From positions 24,817 to 88,816 of the forward strand of contig DBWY01000007.1 in assembly GCA_002309195.1 (NCBI GenBank): a DNA stretch of 64,000 bases, given 5' to 3'. Origin of the DNA: Treponema sp. UBA1226. GTDB taxonomy: Bacteria; Spirochaetota; Spirochaetia; Treponematales; Treponemataceae. The position numbers and the translations under genes are program-made. Shown piece by piece: positions 19,332-27,905 of the stretch; position 1 is the first letter of the stretch; each line of letters begins with the position of its first letter. The notes beneath the pieces were generated by a model. The model worked only from the letters and a program-made list of their open reading frames with translations. It did no database searches and had not been told where the DNA came from.

Positions 19332-19958
19332 ATGACATTGGACAACTTTGTAGTATTTGAAGGAATTGACGGGGCAGGAACTTCGACCCAGATTAAAATC
19401 CTTAAAGAAAGGCCAGAAAGTTCAAGAATCTCATTCAGTGCAGAGCCGACAGAAGGCCCTACAGGACGATTTTTGAGGGAAATTTTAGGCGGAAAGATTG
19501 AATTAAACCCAAAAACCACAGCTTTTCTGTTTGCAGCTGACCGTGCAGAACACGTATGGGGAAAAGGCGGTATAGTTGATTCAGTAAATGAGGGAAAAGC
19601 CGTAGTAATCGACCGCTATATTTTCTCAAGTCTCGCATACCAGGGCGTTTCGTGCGGAAAAGAGCTCCCGAGAAAGCTTAATGAGGATTTCCCGCTTCCT
19701 TCACTGCTTTTTTTCTTTGACATAAACCCGGAAACTTCGCTAAAGCGCATAAAAAACCGCGACGTAACCGAAATCTACGAGAACAACGACTACCTTACAC
19801 AGACAAGAAAGCAGTATCTTGAAGTCCTCGAAGAATATAAAAACAGTCCTCACTCAGACGGAATGAAAATAGTAACGATAGATGCGACAAAGCCTAAGGA
19901 AGAAATTGCAAAAATTATATGGAGTCACATCTCAAACCTGCCGATATTTAAATCGTGA
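19332..19958 (+). CDS. tmk: thymidylate kinase with altered P-loop
   Basis: The 208-residue protein matches dTMP kinase, which makes dTDP for DNA synthesis: FEGIDGAG at the N-terminus, SAEPTEGPTGRFLRE, FAADRAEH, and DRYIFSSLAYQG. The P-loop reads GIDGAGTST at residues 11-19, so the invariant Walker A lysine position (17) holds threonine. I recall a similar change in other spirochaete tmk genes, which would point to a lineage trait, but I cannot verify that here. The rest of the fold is intact and the length is normal. The stop overlaps the GTG start of the next gene by 4 bp, so they are coupled. Confidence 0.88.
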   Translation: MTLDNFVVFEGIDGAGTSTQIKILKERPESSRISFSAEPTEGPTGRFLREILGGKIELNPKTTAFLFAADRAEHVWGKGGIVDSVNEGKAVVIDRYIFSSLAYQGVSCGKELPRKLNEDFPLPSLLFFFDINPETSLKRIKNRDVTEIYENNDYLTQTRKQYLEVLEEYKNSPHSDGMKIVTIDATKPKEEIAKIIWSHISNLPIFKS

Positions 19959-20632
19959 AAAGCCTTAATCGATTTATAAAATTACTTGTATTATTTATAG
20001 TAATCTCGTTTTTACCGTCCTCTGATGCAGAAGCCTACATGGTTAAATACAAAGAGGACTACTATAAGCTTTATCACATTTACTACAAGCAGAATCCGGA
20101 TGCATGCATCGAAAACATTTACTGGCTTGAAAAAGCAGTAAAGGCAGATTTCTGCAATCCGCTTTATGCAAAGGCAAAAATCACTAACGAAAACCAGTAC
20201 GAAAAATACCGCTACCTTTTTATGATGCACCTTAACTTAAAGTTAATTGAACAGCACATACGACTTGGACGCAATTACGATAAAAAAGCATTTTATTTTT
20301 ACGACTGTCCCTGGAAAGATGAATATTTAAGTAACTTAAAGAAAACGAAGGCAGCATATGAAGCCGGCTACTATTACTGGCAGGAAGCATGCCTCTGGGC
20401 AGAAAAGGCAAACATCGGAAAATTTAAATTCCTCTTTATCCAGGAACTGCAGAACTGGGAAGATGAGCGCGAAAGAATCTTTACAGGCGAATTAAATTAC
20501 AAGACAACTCTTGACCGCGAGCTTAAGCGCGTAAACGGAATAATCGCAGAAATAGACGAAATAAACAGAAGAGCTTTAGAAAGCGCAGAATCGGGAGATC
20601 CACGCTTTGAGCCTTATGTTGAAAATCAATAA
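19955..20632 (+). CDS. exported protein of unknown function
   Basis: This 225-residue protein starts at a GTG inside the tmk stop (GTGA overlap). A signal peptide (residues 1-26, cleaved near DAEA-Y) indicates a periplasmic location, and no lipobox cysteine is present. The mature part is rich in Tyr, Lys and Glu and looks fully helical, with YYKLYHIYYKQ and YYYWQEACLWAEKA segments reminiscent of tetratricopeptide-like helices. I recognise no named family. Coupling to tmk probably reflects cotranscription rather than shared function. Confidence 0.7.
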   Translation: MKSLNRFIKLLVLFIVISFLPSSDAEAYMVKYKEDYYKLYHIYYKQNPDACIENIYWLEKAVKADFCNPLYAKAKITNENQYEKYRYLFMMHLNLKLIEQHIRLGRNYDKKAFYFYDCPWKDEYLSNLKKTKAAYEAGYYYWQEACLWAEKANIGKFKFLFIQELQNWEDERERIFTGELNYKTTLDRELKRVNGIIAEIDEINRRALESAESGDPRFEPYVENQ

Positions 20633-20647
20633 TAAAAACATTAAAAT
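20619..20647 (+). promoter_or_regulatory. promoter of aroB, predicted leaderless
   Basis: TTGAAA (20619-20624) and TAAAAT (20642-20647) are separated by 17 bp. The -10 box ends 6 nt before the aroB ATG, so transcription should begin at or next to the start codon. No ribosome-binding site precedes the ATG. The -35 lies inside the end of the preceding gene. Confidence 0.5.
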
Positions 20648-20653
20648 GTCGTT

Positions 20654-21817
20654 ATGAGTAAAGCATACGACCTTTTTAAATCCGTAAAAATAAGATATAA
20701 ACCCATTTTCGCTTCTTCTAAAAAAACACAGATAAAAATTTCATGCAACAGCAATGAACCTGTAAAACTTTTTAATTCATATCTTGAAAGTGATTCAAAA
20801 TATATTTTCGTTACTGATGACAGCATAATTAAACTTGATTACCTTGAACCGATAAGAAATTATTTTACAGATTCAGTTAAAAAAACACAGGGAAAAACAG
20901 AATACACACTTTTTGTAAAAGACAGACACGCGCTCATCGTAATTCCTGCAGGGGAAGAATATAAAACCATAGATACGGTTCTTGCAATCGTAAAATCTGC
21001 CCTTGAAATTTCTCTTTCGAGAAAAGACACTTTTGTTGCAATCGGTGGCGGCGTTATTACAGATTTAACGGCTTTTGCTTCTTCGATTTTTAAACGCGGC
21101 GCTCAGGTTGAATTTATTTCTACAACTTTACTCGGTATGTGCGATGCTGCAATCGGCGGTAAAACCGGATGCGATTTTGATGATTTTAAAAACATCACAG
21201 GAACTTTCTATCCTGCAAGAAAGCTTTATATATTTACGGGATTTTTAAACTCACTTTCAGAAAGCGAATTTCGTTCGGGGCTGGCAGAAGTAATTAAGAC
21301 TGCCCTTCTCTTTGACGAAAAGCTTTTTGAGCTTTTAAAAAATGACCGCAAAAAAATTCTTTCGCACAATCCGGAAACTCTTTTTGCAATCGTTTCGCGC
21401 TGTGTAAAGGCAAAATCACGCATAGTACAGAAAGACCTTACAGAAAAAAATCAGAGAATGCTTTTAAACTTCGGTCATACATTCGGTCATGCCTTAGAAA
21501 GCCGTGCAGGACTTGGAAAGCTTAGCCACGGCGAGTGCGTTGCATGGGGTATTTCAAGAGCACTTACATTATGTGATAAATTAAATTTATGCAGTACAAA
21601 ATACAAAGACGATGTATGCGCTCTTTTAAAGGATTACGGTTTTACTGTAAGCACCGTTCACCCGGCATTTAACGACGCAGAAAAAATTCTTGAGACAATG
21701 AAAAATGATAAGAAAAATGACAGCGATAAAATACGCCTCATTTTGCAGAACGCGCTCTGTGAAAACATCATACTTGAAATTCCTGATGATAAAATTTTAA
21801 CTGCATTAAAAGATTAA
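20654..21817 (+). CDS. aroB: 3-dehydroquinate synthase
   Basis: AroB closes the ring of DAHP to 3-dehydroquinate, the second step of the shikimate pathway, using NAD and a divalent metal. The 387-residue protein shows AIGGGVITDLTAF, STTLLGMCDAAIGGKTG, the metal-ligand Glu in GLAEVIKTA, and the two His sites in NFGHTFGHALES and LSHGE. The N-terminal 60 residues are longer than in most homologues and contain no recognised domain. No other shikimate genes are adjacent. Its likely promoter sits in the end of the upstream gene and predicts a leaderless transcript. Confidence 0.93.
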   Translation: MSKAYDLFKSVKIRYKPIFASSKKTQIKISCNSNEPVKLFNSYLESDSKYIFVTDDSIIKLDYLEPIRNYFTDSVKKTQGKTEYTLFVKDRHALIVIPAGEEYKTIDTVLAIVKSALEISLSRKDTFVAIGGGVITDLTAFASSIFKRGAQVEFISTTLLGMCDAAIGGKTGCDFDDFKNITGTFYPARKLYIFTGFLNSLSESEFRSGLAEVIKTALLFDEKLFELLKNDRKKILSHNPETLFAIVSRCVKAKSRIVQKDLTEKNQRMLLNFGHTFGHALESRAGLGKLSHGECVAWGISRALTLCDKLNLCSTKYKDDVCALLKDYGFTVSTVHPAFNDAEKILETMKNDKKNDSDKIRLILQNALCENIILEIPDDKILTALKD

Positions 21818-21859
21818 TGAATTAAGAACTATTAAAAATAATTAAGGTGAAAATTTTTA

Positions 21860-23047
21860 ATGAACGAAATTGACTGCACACATTATTTTGACTGGGCCGC
21901 AACAGCTCCATTTGACACAGAAATTTTAAAATCCTCACTTGAAGTTCAATTTAAAAACTGGGGAAATCCTTCTTCTATTTATAAAAACGGAACTGACGCA
22001 AAAAAAACTCTTGATGATGCAAGAAACCGCATTGCTTCTGTACTCGGTGTAAAAAGCGAAACTCTTTTCTTTACATCCGGCGGGACAGAAAGCGACCACA
22101 TTCCTCTGCTGTCGATGCTTAACCGCCCTACAAAAGGAACGATTCTCGTAAGCTCGATTGAGCACCCGGCGTTGAGGGAACAGTGCAATATAATGTCACA
22201 CATGGGATTTAATGTCGTTAAAATCGAAAGCGATAAAAACGGAATCATAACTCCTGACGCTGTAGTAAATGCGATGACAGAAGACACTCAGTTTATAACC
22301 GTCATGGCGGTAAACAACGAGACGGGTGCGGTTTGTGACGTTAAAGAAATTGCGCGTGCCGTAAAGGAAAAGTGCAAGGGTAAAAGAAATATAAAATTTC
22401 ACGTGGATTTTGTTCAGGCACTGGGTAAAATTCCTTTTAACTTAGGAGAAACGGGAGTCGACAGCGCCGCCTTTTCTGCTCATAAAATCGGAGGTCCGAG
22501 GGGAATCGGACTTTTATATATTGCAAACCCTCAGAGTTTTGAACCTTTCTTAAAAGGCGGTGGGCAGGAAAACAATGTAAGAAGCGGAACAGAAAATGTT
22601 TTTGGAGCCGCAGCCTTTGCCTCATGCATCGAAAAATATGCACTTACCGAAAAAAACAAGGCTGCGCTCGAACGCTTTGAGCTTCAGAAAAAATACATGA
22701 ATGAGCTTATAAAAAATCTTTCTCTGATAAAAAAATGCCATATAATACCCGAATCGCGCCTCGATCCGTCTTTTAGCGACAATAATTTTTCGCCATGGGT
22801 AATTCAGGCGGCATTTGATAAAATTCCGGGTCAGGTAATGGTACGGGCCCTCGATGCAGACGGCTTTTATATTTCTACAGGAAGCGCATGTTCTGCAAGA
22901 AAAAACAACCGCCCGATTCTTGAGGCTATGAAGGTCGCTCCAAACCTTCGCGAAAACGCCATAAGGCTTAGTTTTGGCCCTCTTACGACAGAAAAAGCCA
23001 TGAATGAACTGCTTGAGGAGATCGAAAAGGTCTGCTCAAGGTTCTAA
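21860..23047 (+). CDS. cysteine desulfurase (NifS/IscS type)
   Basis: This PLP enzyme removes sulfur from cysteine and passes it as a persulfide to scaffold or tRNA-modifying proteins. The 395-residue chain shows TSGGTESDH near 73-80, the PLP lysine in SAHKIGGPRG (Lys209) and the active-site cysteine in STGSACSARK (Cys344) in the short loop that marks group I NifS/IscS enzymes. It is distinct from the group II SufS encoded at 32632, so the cell has two desulfurases. No scaffold gene is beside it; supply of sulfur to tRNA thiolation is one possibility. An AAGGTG ribosome-binding site lies 10 nt upstream. Confidence 0.92.
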   Translation: MNEIDCTHYFDWAATAPFDTEILKSSLEVQFKNWGNPSSIYKNGTDAKKTLDDARNRIASVLGVKSETLFFTSGGTESDHIPLLSMLNRPTKGTILVSSIEHPALREQCNIMSHMGFNVVKIESDKNGIITPDAVVNAMTEDTQFITVMAVNNETGAVCDVKEIARAVKEKCKGKRNIKFHVDFVQALGKIPFNLGETGVDSAAFSAHKIGGPRGIGLLYIANPQSFEPFLKGGGQENNVRSGTENVFGAAAFASCIEKYALTEKNKAALERFELQKKYMNELIKNLSLIKKCHIIPESRLDPSFSDNNFSPWVIQAAFDKIPGQVMVRALDADGFYISTGSACSARKNNRPILEAMKVAPNLRENAIRLSFGPLTTEKAMNELLEEIEKVCSRF

Positions 23048-23066
23048 ATTTATAGTAAAAAAAATG

Positions 23067-23095
23067 TTTCGTTTTCGGGATTTTGGTGATATAAT
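23067..23095 (+). promoter_or_regulatory. extended -10 promoter of the DUF4272 gene
   Basis: A TG-n-TATAAT extended -10 element (TATAAT at 23090-23095) stands about 40 nt before the ATG, with only a weak TTTCGT at the -35 position 17 bp upstream. A GGAG ribosome-binding site follows in the leader. Confidence 0.55.
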
Positions 23096-23134
23096 TGAAT
23101 TGAATTCCAGTTATAGAAAAACGGAGCAGAGAAA

Positions 23135-23800
23135 ATGGCATCAAAAGATTTAGAAAGTGTCGAACGCCGTGAAAAGACAAAAAAAATACTATCTTCAAAA
23201 AACATTCCGATTGATGAGTCAACTGCACTTACAGAAACAGTAAAACCTGCCAAAGATTTTGATTCAATGTGCAAAAGAGCAATTGCGTCACTTTTAGTAA
23301 TTCAGCTTGCATCCTCTTTTTATGAGGGCGACCGGGATTCTGACAATATCGAAATAATCAAAAGATATCTTTCTATGCTTGATGTAGAAAAATCCCTCCT
23401 TACACTCGAAAAAAAGATGCTTGAAGGAAAGCTTACAAAAGAGCAGCTTTTAAGCGTTACGTGGAAATATGAAGCATACTGGTCTTTAGTCTGGTCGCTT
23501 GGCCTTATCGAAGACATTGCTGACGCATCAAAAACATGTGATTTTAATACTGCAATTTCTCTCGTACGCGACTGTCTTGAATATGATGAATTTAAGTCAA
23601 AATGCAAGATGCGCCCTGAATCTGAAATTCTTGAGATGAAAGACCTCTACTTCTGCTATTACAAAGCCATATGCGCTGCAGGGGATGAACAGGAAGTTCG
23701 TAAGCTTAAGCTTAATCCTGATGTAGTAAAGGAAAGGCTCAAAGGTCTTGAATGGATTTTCTCAAAGCAGAAAGACTGGTTTGAAATTACGCTTGACTAA
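23135..23800 (+). CDS. DUF4272 domain protein
   Basis: The 221-residue cytoplasmic protein resembles the DUF4272 family of unknown function. The recognisable features are an N-terminal RREKTKKILSSKNIP segment, a helical MCKRAIASLLVIQLASSFY region, the aromatic WKYEAYWSLVWSLGLIEDI motif around residues 110-128 and a C-terminal VKERLKGLEWIF. It has no signal peptide. It is preceded by its own promoter and a GGAG site, and is followed by the separately promoted Pur-domain gene. No function is known for the family. Confidence 0.8.
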   Translation: MASKDLESVERREKTKKILSSKNIPIDESTALTETVKPAKDFDSMCKRAIASLLVIQLASSFYEGDRDSDNIEIIKRYLSMLDVEKSLLTLEKKMLEGKLTKEQLLSVTWKYEAYWSLVWSLGLIEDIADASKTCDFNTAISLVRDCLEYDEFKSKCKMRPESEILEMKDLYFCYYKAICAAGDEQEVRKLKLNPDVVKERLKGLEWIFSKQKDWFEITLD

Positions 23801-23850
23801 AAAAACGCACAAAAAGCGGATTTTCCCCATCCTTTATTTTGCCTCGTTTA

Positions 23851-23879
23851 TTGATAAAAAATCTGTAAAATGATATATT
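23851..23879 (+). promoter_or_regulatory. promoter of the Pur-domain gene
   Basis: TTGATA (23851-23856) and TATATT (23874-23879), the latter preceded by TGA as an extended -10, are 17 bp apart. The predicted start near 23886 gives a leader of about 70 nt that contains a short CTGCT-GA-AGCAG hairpin and an AGGAG ribosome-binding site. Confidence 0.65.
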
Positions 23880-23957
23880 CTCTTTAAAATCCACTGCATT
23901 ATCAGGGAAGGAATTTCAATCAAAACTGCTGAAGCAGAGTCTTTTTAGGAGAAAAAT

Positions 23958-24374
23958 ATGGGTATCCGTGGCGAATTATTTACCACTCAGGTAGTTTTAG
24001 ACAACAGGTCTTATTTTTTTAACGTAAAGGAAAACCGCGCGGGAGACATTTTTCTCCAGGTTGTAGAAAGCAAAAAAGGCGACGGTTCGGATTTTGACAG
24101 ACACCAGATTGCAGTTTTTGCAGAAGACATGCAGAAATTCTTTAAGGGTCTTGAAGATTCACTTAAGTACATCGAAAAAGCAAAAAAAGAAAAATCTAAA
24201 AAGGCTGCAGAAAAAAAAGCAGCTAAAGAAGCAAAATATGGTCATGTTTCTTCTGCAAAACGCGTAGTAAAAAAACGTGGGGAACGCGAAGATGAAAGAG
24301 AACATCTTTATACACCGCAGGTTAAAAAAAGCGGAAGAATCCACGTAGTTTCTAAAAGAAAGACAGATAAATAA
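23958..24374 (+). CDS. bpuR: bacterial Pur-domain (BpuR-like) nucleic-acid-binding protein
   Basis: This 138-residue protein has an N-terminal PUR-alpha type domain (DUF3276): GIRGELFTTQ, YFFNVKENRAGDIFLQVVESK and DRHQIAVFAEDMQKF across residues 2-70. The same features define BpuR of Borrelia, which binds RNA and DNA and, as I recall, represses its own translation. Residues 75-138 form a lysine-rich tail with KKAAEKKAAKEAK, much longer than needed for the fold and likely to bind nucleic acid non-specifically. It is a single-gene unit with its own promoter, a 70-nt leader and a strong terminator. Confidence 0.9.
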   Translation: MGIRGELFTTQVVLDNRSYFFNVKENRAGDIFLQVVESKKGDGSDFDRHQIAVFAEDMQKFFKGLEDSLKYIEKAKKEKSKKAAEKKAAKEAKYGHVSSAKRVVKKRGEREDEREHLYTPQVKKSGRIHVVSKRKTDK

Positions 24375-24393
24375 ACAGATTAGTTTTTAAAAC

Positions 24394-24427
24394 AAAAAAG
24401 CGTCACACTCCGGTATGACGCTTTTTT
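24394..24427. terminator. bidirectional Rho-independent terminator
   Basis: A 12-bp stem (AAAAAAGCGTCA paired with TGACGCTTTTTT) around a 10-nt loop lies between the convergent bpuR and rnhB genes. It works on both strands because A and T tracts flank the GC core; its right arm runs into the rnhB stop codon. Confidence 0.9.
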
Positions 24428-25025
24428 AATATTTAAAAGTCATTCTCTGAATCGGAGATGGACCTATCTTTCTACATATTTCGCGGTGTTCGGATGTAGG
24501 ATAGCCCTTGTGTTTTTTGTAGCCGTATTCAGGATAAAGCCCGTCATATTTTAACATAAGTTCATCACGTGCAACTTTTGCAATTATACTTGCAGCCATT
24601 ACACTTTCAAACCTTGCGTCGGCCTTTACTTCGCTTTTACACGGAACACTTACATCAGGAATTTTATTTCCGTCTGCAATGCAAAGTATATTGGATTTAT
24701 TAAAGACAGTTCTATCAAGATTATTTTTTTCTACCCATTCATCAAATTTCATCATGAGCATTTCGAATGCATTTTTCATTGCAAGAAGGCTTGCATTAAG
24801 GATATTTATTTTATCAATCGTTTCGTGATCTATAAGCCCAAGTCCCCACAATGCTTTTTCTTTAATTATGATTTCTGCTTCCTTTCTTTTTTTTTCAGAA
24901 AGTTTTTTTGAGTCATTTAAAATTTCAACTGGAAAATCAGGAGGAAGAATTACAGCTCCGGCAGAAACAGGGCCTGCAAGAGGTCCCCGCCCTGCTTCGT
25001 CAAGTCCGCATAAAATATTCTGCAT
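24426..25025 (-). CDS. rnhB: ribonuclease HII
   Basis: RNase HII removes ribonucleotides misincorporated in DNA and RNA primers. The 199-residue protein has the diagnostic GLDEAGRGPLAGPVSAGAVIL start with Asp9 and Glu10, a NDSKKLSEKKR loop, IADGNK with the third acid, and DARFESVMAASIIAKVARD. Length and motifs are normal. The gene begins 3 bp after the stop of the large exported protein gene and ends inside a bidirectional terminator, so it is the last gene of that unit. Confidence 0.97.
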   Translation of the reverse strand: MQNILCGLDEAGRGPLAGPVSAGAVILPPDFPVEILNDSKKLSEKKRKEAEIIIKEKALWGLGLIDHETIDKINILNASLLAMKNAFEMLMMKFDEWVEKNNLDRTVFNKSNILCIADGNKIPDVSVPCKSEVKADARFESVMAASIIAKVARDELMLKYDGLYPEYGYKKHKGYPTSEHREICRKIGPSPIQRMTFKY

Positions 25026-25027
25026 GA

Positions 25028-27196
25028 CTATTCCTGGTTAAAGCCTTTTATAGTATTTGAAGAAGCTTTATAAACAACAGAACTTTTTTTGTCCTTCCAT
25101 ACAGGTTCAACCGGCTTTAATCCAGAAGAATTTTCATCAGGATTTTCTGCTTCAAAAACGTTGCCTGAAATCTGGCCCGATGTTGAATAAAGCTCTGCGA
25201 TGCGTCCCATTGTTCCTGTAACACGACATCTGCTGTTTATAAAGTTAAGTTCAGTTTTCTTTGCAGAAATGTTTACACATGTTGCAGATACAGTCGAAAG
25301 TCTGCTTGATGAAACATCAACTTTAGAGTTAAGCGCAGAAAGAATGCATGAATAATCATTTGCACATGAAGAAAGAATCGAATCCTTAACGCTTATTACT
25401 GATTTTGAAAAATTCATGAGCGTTGCATTTTTATATCGGGCAAAGCTTACTTCTGATCCATCAAGACTGAACACTGCATCAGATCCGTAAAAGAGAACGC
25501 TGGTTTCATCGCTGTCAGGACATACACTGTCGATTGCGATATTCTTAAAACTGCAGTTTGCGGCAGATAAAACCATAGCAGATTTATCAGAAAAATGTAT
25601 CTTAGAATATTTATCCCCGACAAATTCTACGTCATGCTTTAATGAAACTTTTTTATCAGGAAAATTAACTTTTCCGTTTATGTAAAAGCGCGTAAACTTT
25701 CTGTCATTTACAACAGCTTCTATATCATCAAGATTTGTAAACGGGTTTTCTTTTGTTCCGTCTGCAACCGACGAAGAAGAATTTTCAGAAACGAAGAAAT
25801 TGCACTTGTCAATTACAACCGCATATTCTTTAACGTCACTTACATTATTCCATTTATCGATTGAATAATATGCAATTACAAAAACAGTTGTATTTTCATC
25901 GTCTGCCTTTAATGAAATTACAGAGTCGTCATATTCCTTAAAATCATAGTTATGAAGGCTTGCATCGTATCCAGAAACCATAATGGCTGCATATCTGTCT
26001 GAGAACATAAGCGGATCAACGGTCTCTGCGTTAGAAACAGAATATTTTACAATCTGTTCTTCATCTTCTGTAGAAAAAGTAAAAGTCACATCGTTACGTT
26101 TTATAAAACTTGTGTCAGAGCAGATAAACTCTGGTGCGCGAGGCTTTTTTCTGTTTACTAATACCGATGCGTACAAAGTTCCCTGACACACATTCTGACA
26201 GTAGATATCAAGCGGAATCAATCCAAAAAACTTTTCTCCCTGGAAAGCATCAACGATTACAGATTTATACAAACCTTCTGCAAGGCTTACATTCTGCACA
26301 TCGTTATTTTTAGAAAATCTGTATGACTCATCCCCTTCAAGAGTTAAAACCATAGTTGCATCTTCCTGCTCTATGTAACGCAGCGTAGGAATCGGTGGAA
26401 CATTGTAAGTCATTACAGGATTTAAAGGGCTGTAATCAACACTCTGCCATCTTATTACATGAGAAACAGAACGGTCAATTTCTACAGGATTTTTCCAGCT
26501 TGTCCAGAGCCCGTCATCTATCTGATAAATAAATTTCGTATCTGTAAAACGAACAGTCTTCCACTGCTCAAAAACAAAAGGAACGACTGCCCTCGAAAAC
26601 TCGCCTTTAGTTTCAGGCGCAACATGAACTGTAAAATTCCAGAACAGGTCATCTTTTTTAATTACAAGCGAAAAATATCGGTCGAGATTAGAATCTTTAG
26701 AAATGCTTATTTTTCTTCCTCTGTCAAATCCGGGATTTTCTGCTAAAGGAGAAATACTGTATTCAAACCCAGAAGGAATATTAAGCTCTGCCCCAGGTTT
26801 TAATTCTACTACAGAAGCAGAAGACATTTTTAGTATAAAGTTTTTTTCTTCAAGTGTAGTAAGCTTTGAAATCTGTGATTCATCAACATTGTATTTTATG
26901 ACATAGTTTTCTTTTTTCTCATCAGAAACTGCAGTAACTTTTATTTCTACATCGCCTGTAAGATCAAGCGGAACAGGACCGTCATATGCAAATCCGCGTG
27001 TTTCAGGATCATCACCTGTTATCGAATAAAAAATTTCTTCGCCGCCTGTTGCATTGATTATAAGAGTCTGTCTGTTTCCGTAAGTCTGTGTAACAACTGA
27101 CGGGCTCACCTGCACTACATCTGCAAAACAATTGTAACAGAACGAGATGAGTACAATGACAAAAACCATATAAATCTTAAAAAGTTTTCTGCTCAT
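25028..27196 (-). CDS. exported beta-helix-like protein with chitobiase-type N-terminal domain
   Basis: This 722-residue protein has a signal peptide (residues 1-25, cleaved after CFA) and no lipobox. Residues 30-105 resemble a chitobiase/beta-hexosaminidase C-terminal-like (CHB_HEX) domain (IFYSITGDDPETRGFAYDGP). Similar Ig-like units follow to about residue 480, including VRFTDTKFIYQIDDGLWTSW. From SSSVADGTKENPFTNLDDI (about 485) to near the end the sequence reads like a right-handed parallel beta-helix with short repeats of S-x-x-S-V turns. A surface or periplasmic carbohydrate-related or structural role is plausible. It is the first gene before rnhB. Confidence 0.72.
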   Translation of the reverse strand: MSRKLFKIYMVFVIVLISFCYNCFADVVQVSPSVVTQTYGNRQTLIINATGGEEIFYSITGDDPETRGFAYDGPVPLDLTGDVEIKVTAVSDEKKENYVIKYNVDESQISKLTTLEEKNFILKMSSASVVELKPGAELNIPSGFEYSISPLAENPGFDRGRKISISKDSNLDRYFSLVIKKDDLFWNFTVHVAPETKGEFSRAVVPFVFEQWKTVRFTDTKFIYQIDDGLWTSWKNPVEIDRSVSHVIRWQSVDYSPLNPVMTYNVPPIPTLRYIEQEDATMVLTLEGDESYRFSKNNDVQNVSLAEGLYKSVIVDAFQGEKFFGLIPLDIYCQNVCQGTLYASVLVNRKKPRAPEFICSDTSFIKRNDVTFTFSTEDEEQIVKYSVSNAETVDPLMFSDRYAAIMVSGYDASLHNYDFKEYDDSVISLKADDENTTVFVIAYYSIDKWNNVSDVKEYAVVIDKCNFFVSENSSSSVADGTKENPFTNLDDIEAVVNDRKFTRFYINGKVNFPDKKVSLKHDVEFVGDKYSKIHFSDKSAMVLSAANCSFKNIAIDSVCPDSDETSVLFYGSDAVFSLDGSEVSFARYKNATLMNFSKSVISVKDSILSSCANDYSCILSALNSKVDVSSSRLSTVSATCVNISAKKTELNFINSRCRVTGTMGRIAELYSTSGQISGNVFEAENPDENSSGLKPVEPVWKDKKSSVVYKASSNTIKGFNQE

Positions 27197-27216
27197 ATTT
27201 TAAATTTCCTAAAATG

Positions 27217-27828
27217 TCATCTGTTTGCAAAAACTGCGTCCAGAACATCTTTAAGTTCAGGATCATCCTTGTAGTAATATTCTTCGAGGTCCTCTTTAGA
27301 AAGTCCTACAAGCTCGTGACTCATATAATGAATCCATCTGTCTTCGTCTGGATTTGTAATTTCAAATTTACGGCAGTAATAGTCAGGAATTATTTCATGC
27401 TGATTTTTGTAAGTAAAATGCTTGTAATCGTGAACAACAATCTTTAAGTCTTCACGTGGAATCCCGCGGTCAAGGAGAATATCTGCAAGCGCCTGAATCG
27501 TGTCGCCCGAGTCGTAAATATCATCAACGAGCATTACTTTATCACCCGGTCTCAATCGTTCCGGCGGATAAGTCCAGCCGTCAATCATAACCTTTGAGTG
27601 ACTTTTTACACCGCTGTAAGATCTTGCAACTAAGGCTGCATATAAAACAGGATGCTTGTCCTTTCTTACGATTTTAAAATACTCGCTTATGACATTTGCC
27701 ATATAAGCACCACCCCTGAGCGAACAGTAAAGAACGTCAGGAACAAAATGGTCTTCTGTATAAATCTTATGTGCAATCTTTAAAGCATTGTTTCTTACTT
27801 TATCGTACGGTAAAAATTCCTTAATCAT
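27217..27828 (-). CDS. purine-type phosphoribosyltransferase (COG2236-like)
   Basis: The 203-residue cytoplasmic protein is a type I phosphoribosyltransferase with the PRPP-binding loop MLVDDIYDSGDT at residues 99-110 and the pyrophosphate loop CSLRGGAYMA at 35-44. Together with DGWTYPPERLRPGD it resembles the xanthine/hypoxanthine-type PRTases grouped in COG2236, which salvage purine bases. The C-terminal KFEITNPDEDRWIHYMSHELVGL segment is typical of that group. It has its own extended -10 promoter and a GAGG ribosome-binding site. The exact base preference cannot be read. Confidence 0.85.
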   Translation of the reverse strand: MIKEFLPYDKVRNNALKIAHKIYTEDHFVPDVLYCSLRGGAYMANVISEYFKIVRKDKHPVLYAALVARSYSGVKSHSKVMIDGWTYPPERLRPGDKVMLVDDIYDSGDTIQALADILLDRGIPREDLKIVVHDYKHFTYKNQHEIIPDYYCRKFEITNPDEDRWIHYMSHELVGLSKEDLEEYYYKDDPELKDVLDAVFANR

Positions 27829-27847
27829 ATTTTCCTCTATCCTTAGA

Positions 27848-27876
27848 ATTATATCAGACTAAAACCGCTTTTACAA
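27848..27876 (-). promoter_or_regulatory. promoter of the phosphoribosyltransferase gene
   Basis: On the minus strand TTGTAA (27871-27876) and TATAAT (27848-27853) are separated by 17 bp, and the -10 is extended by TGA. The leader carries AGAGGAAAA as a ribosome-binding site just before the ATG at 27828. Confidence 0.7.
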
Positions 27877-27905
27877 ATTTTACATGCTGAATTTACTCAA
27901 AAACC

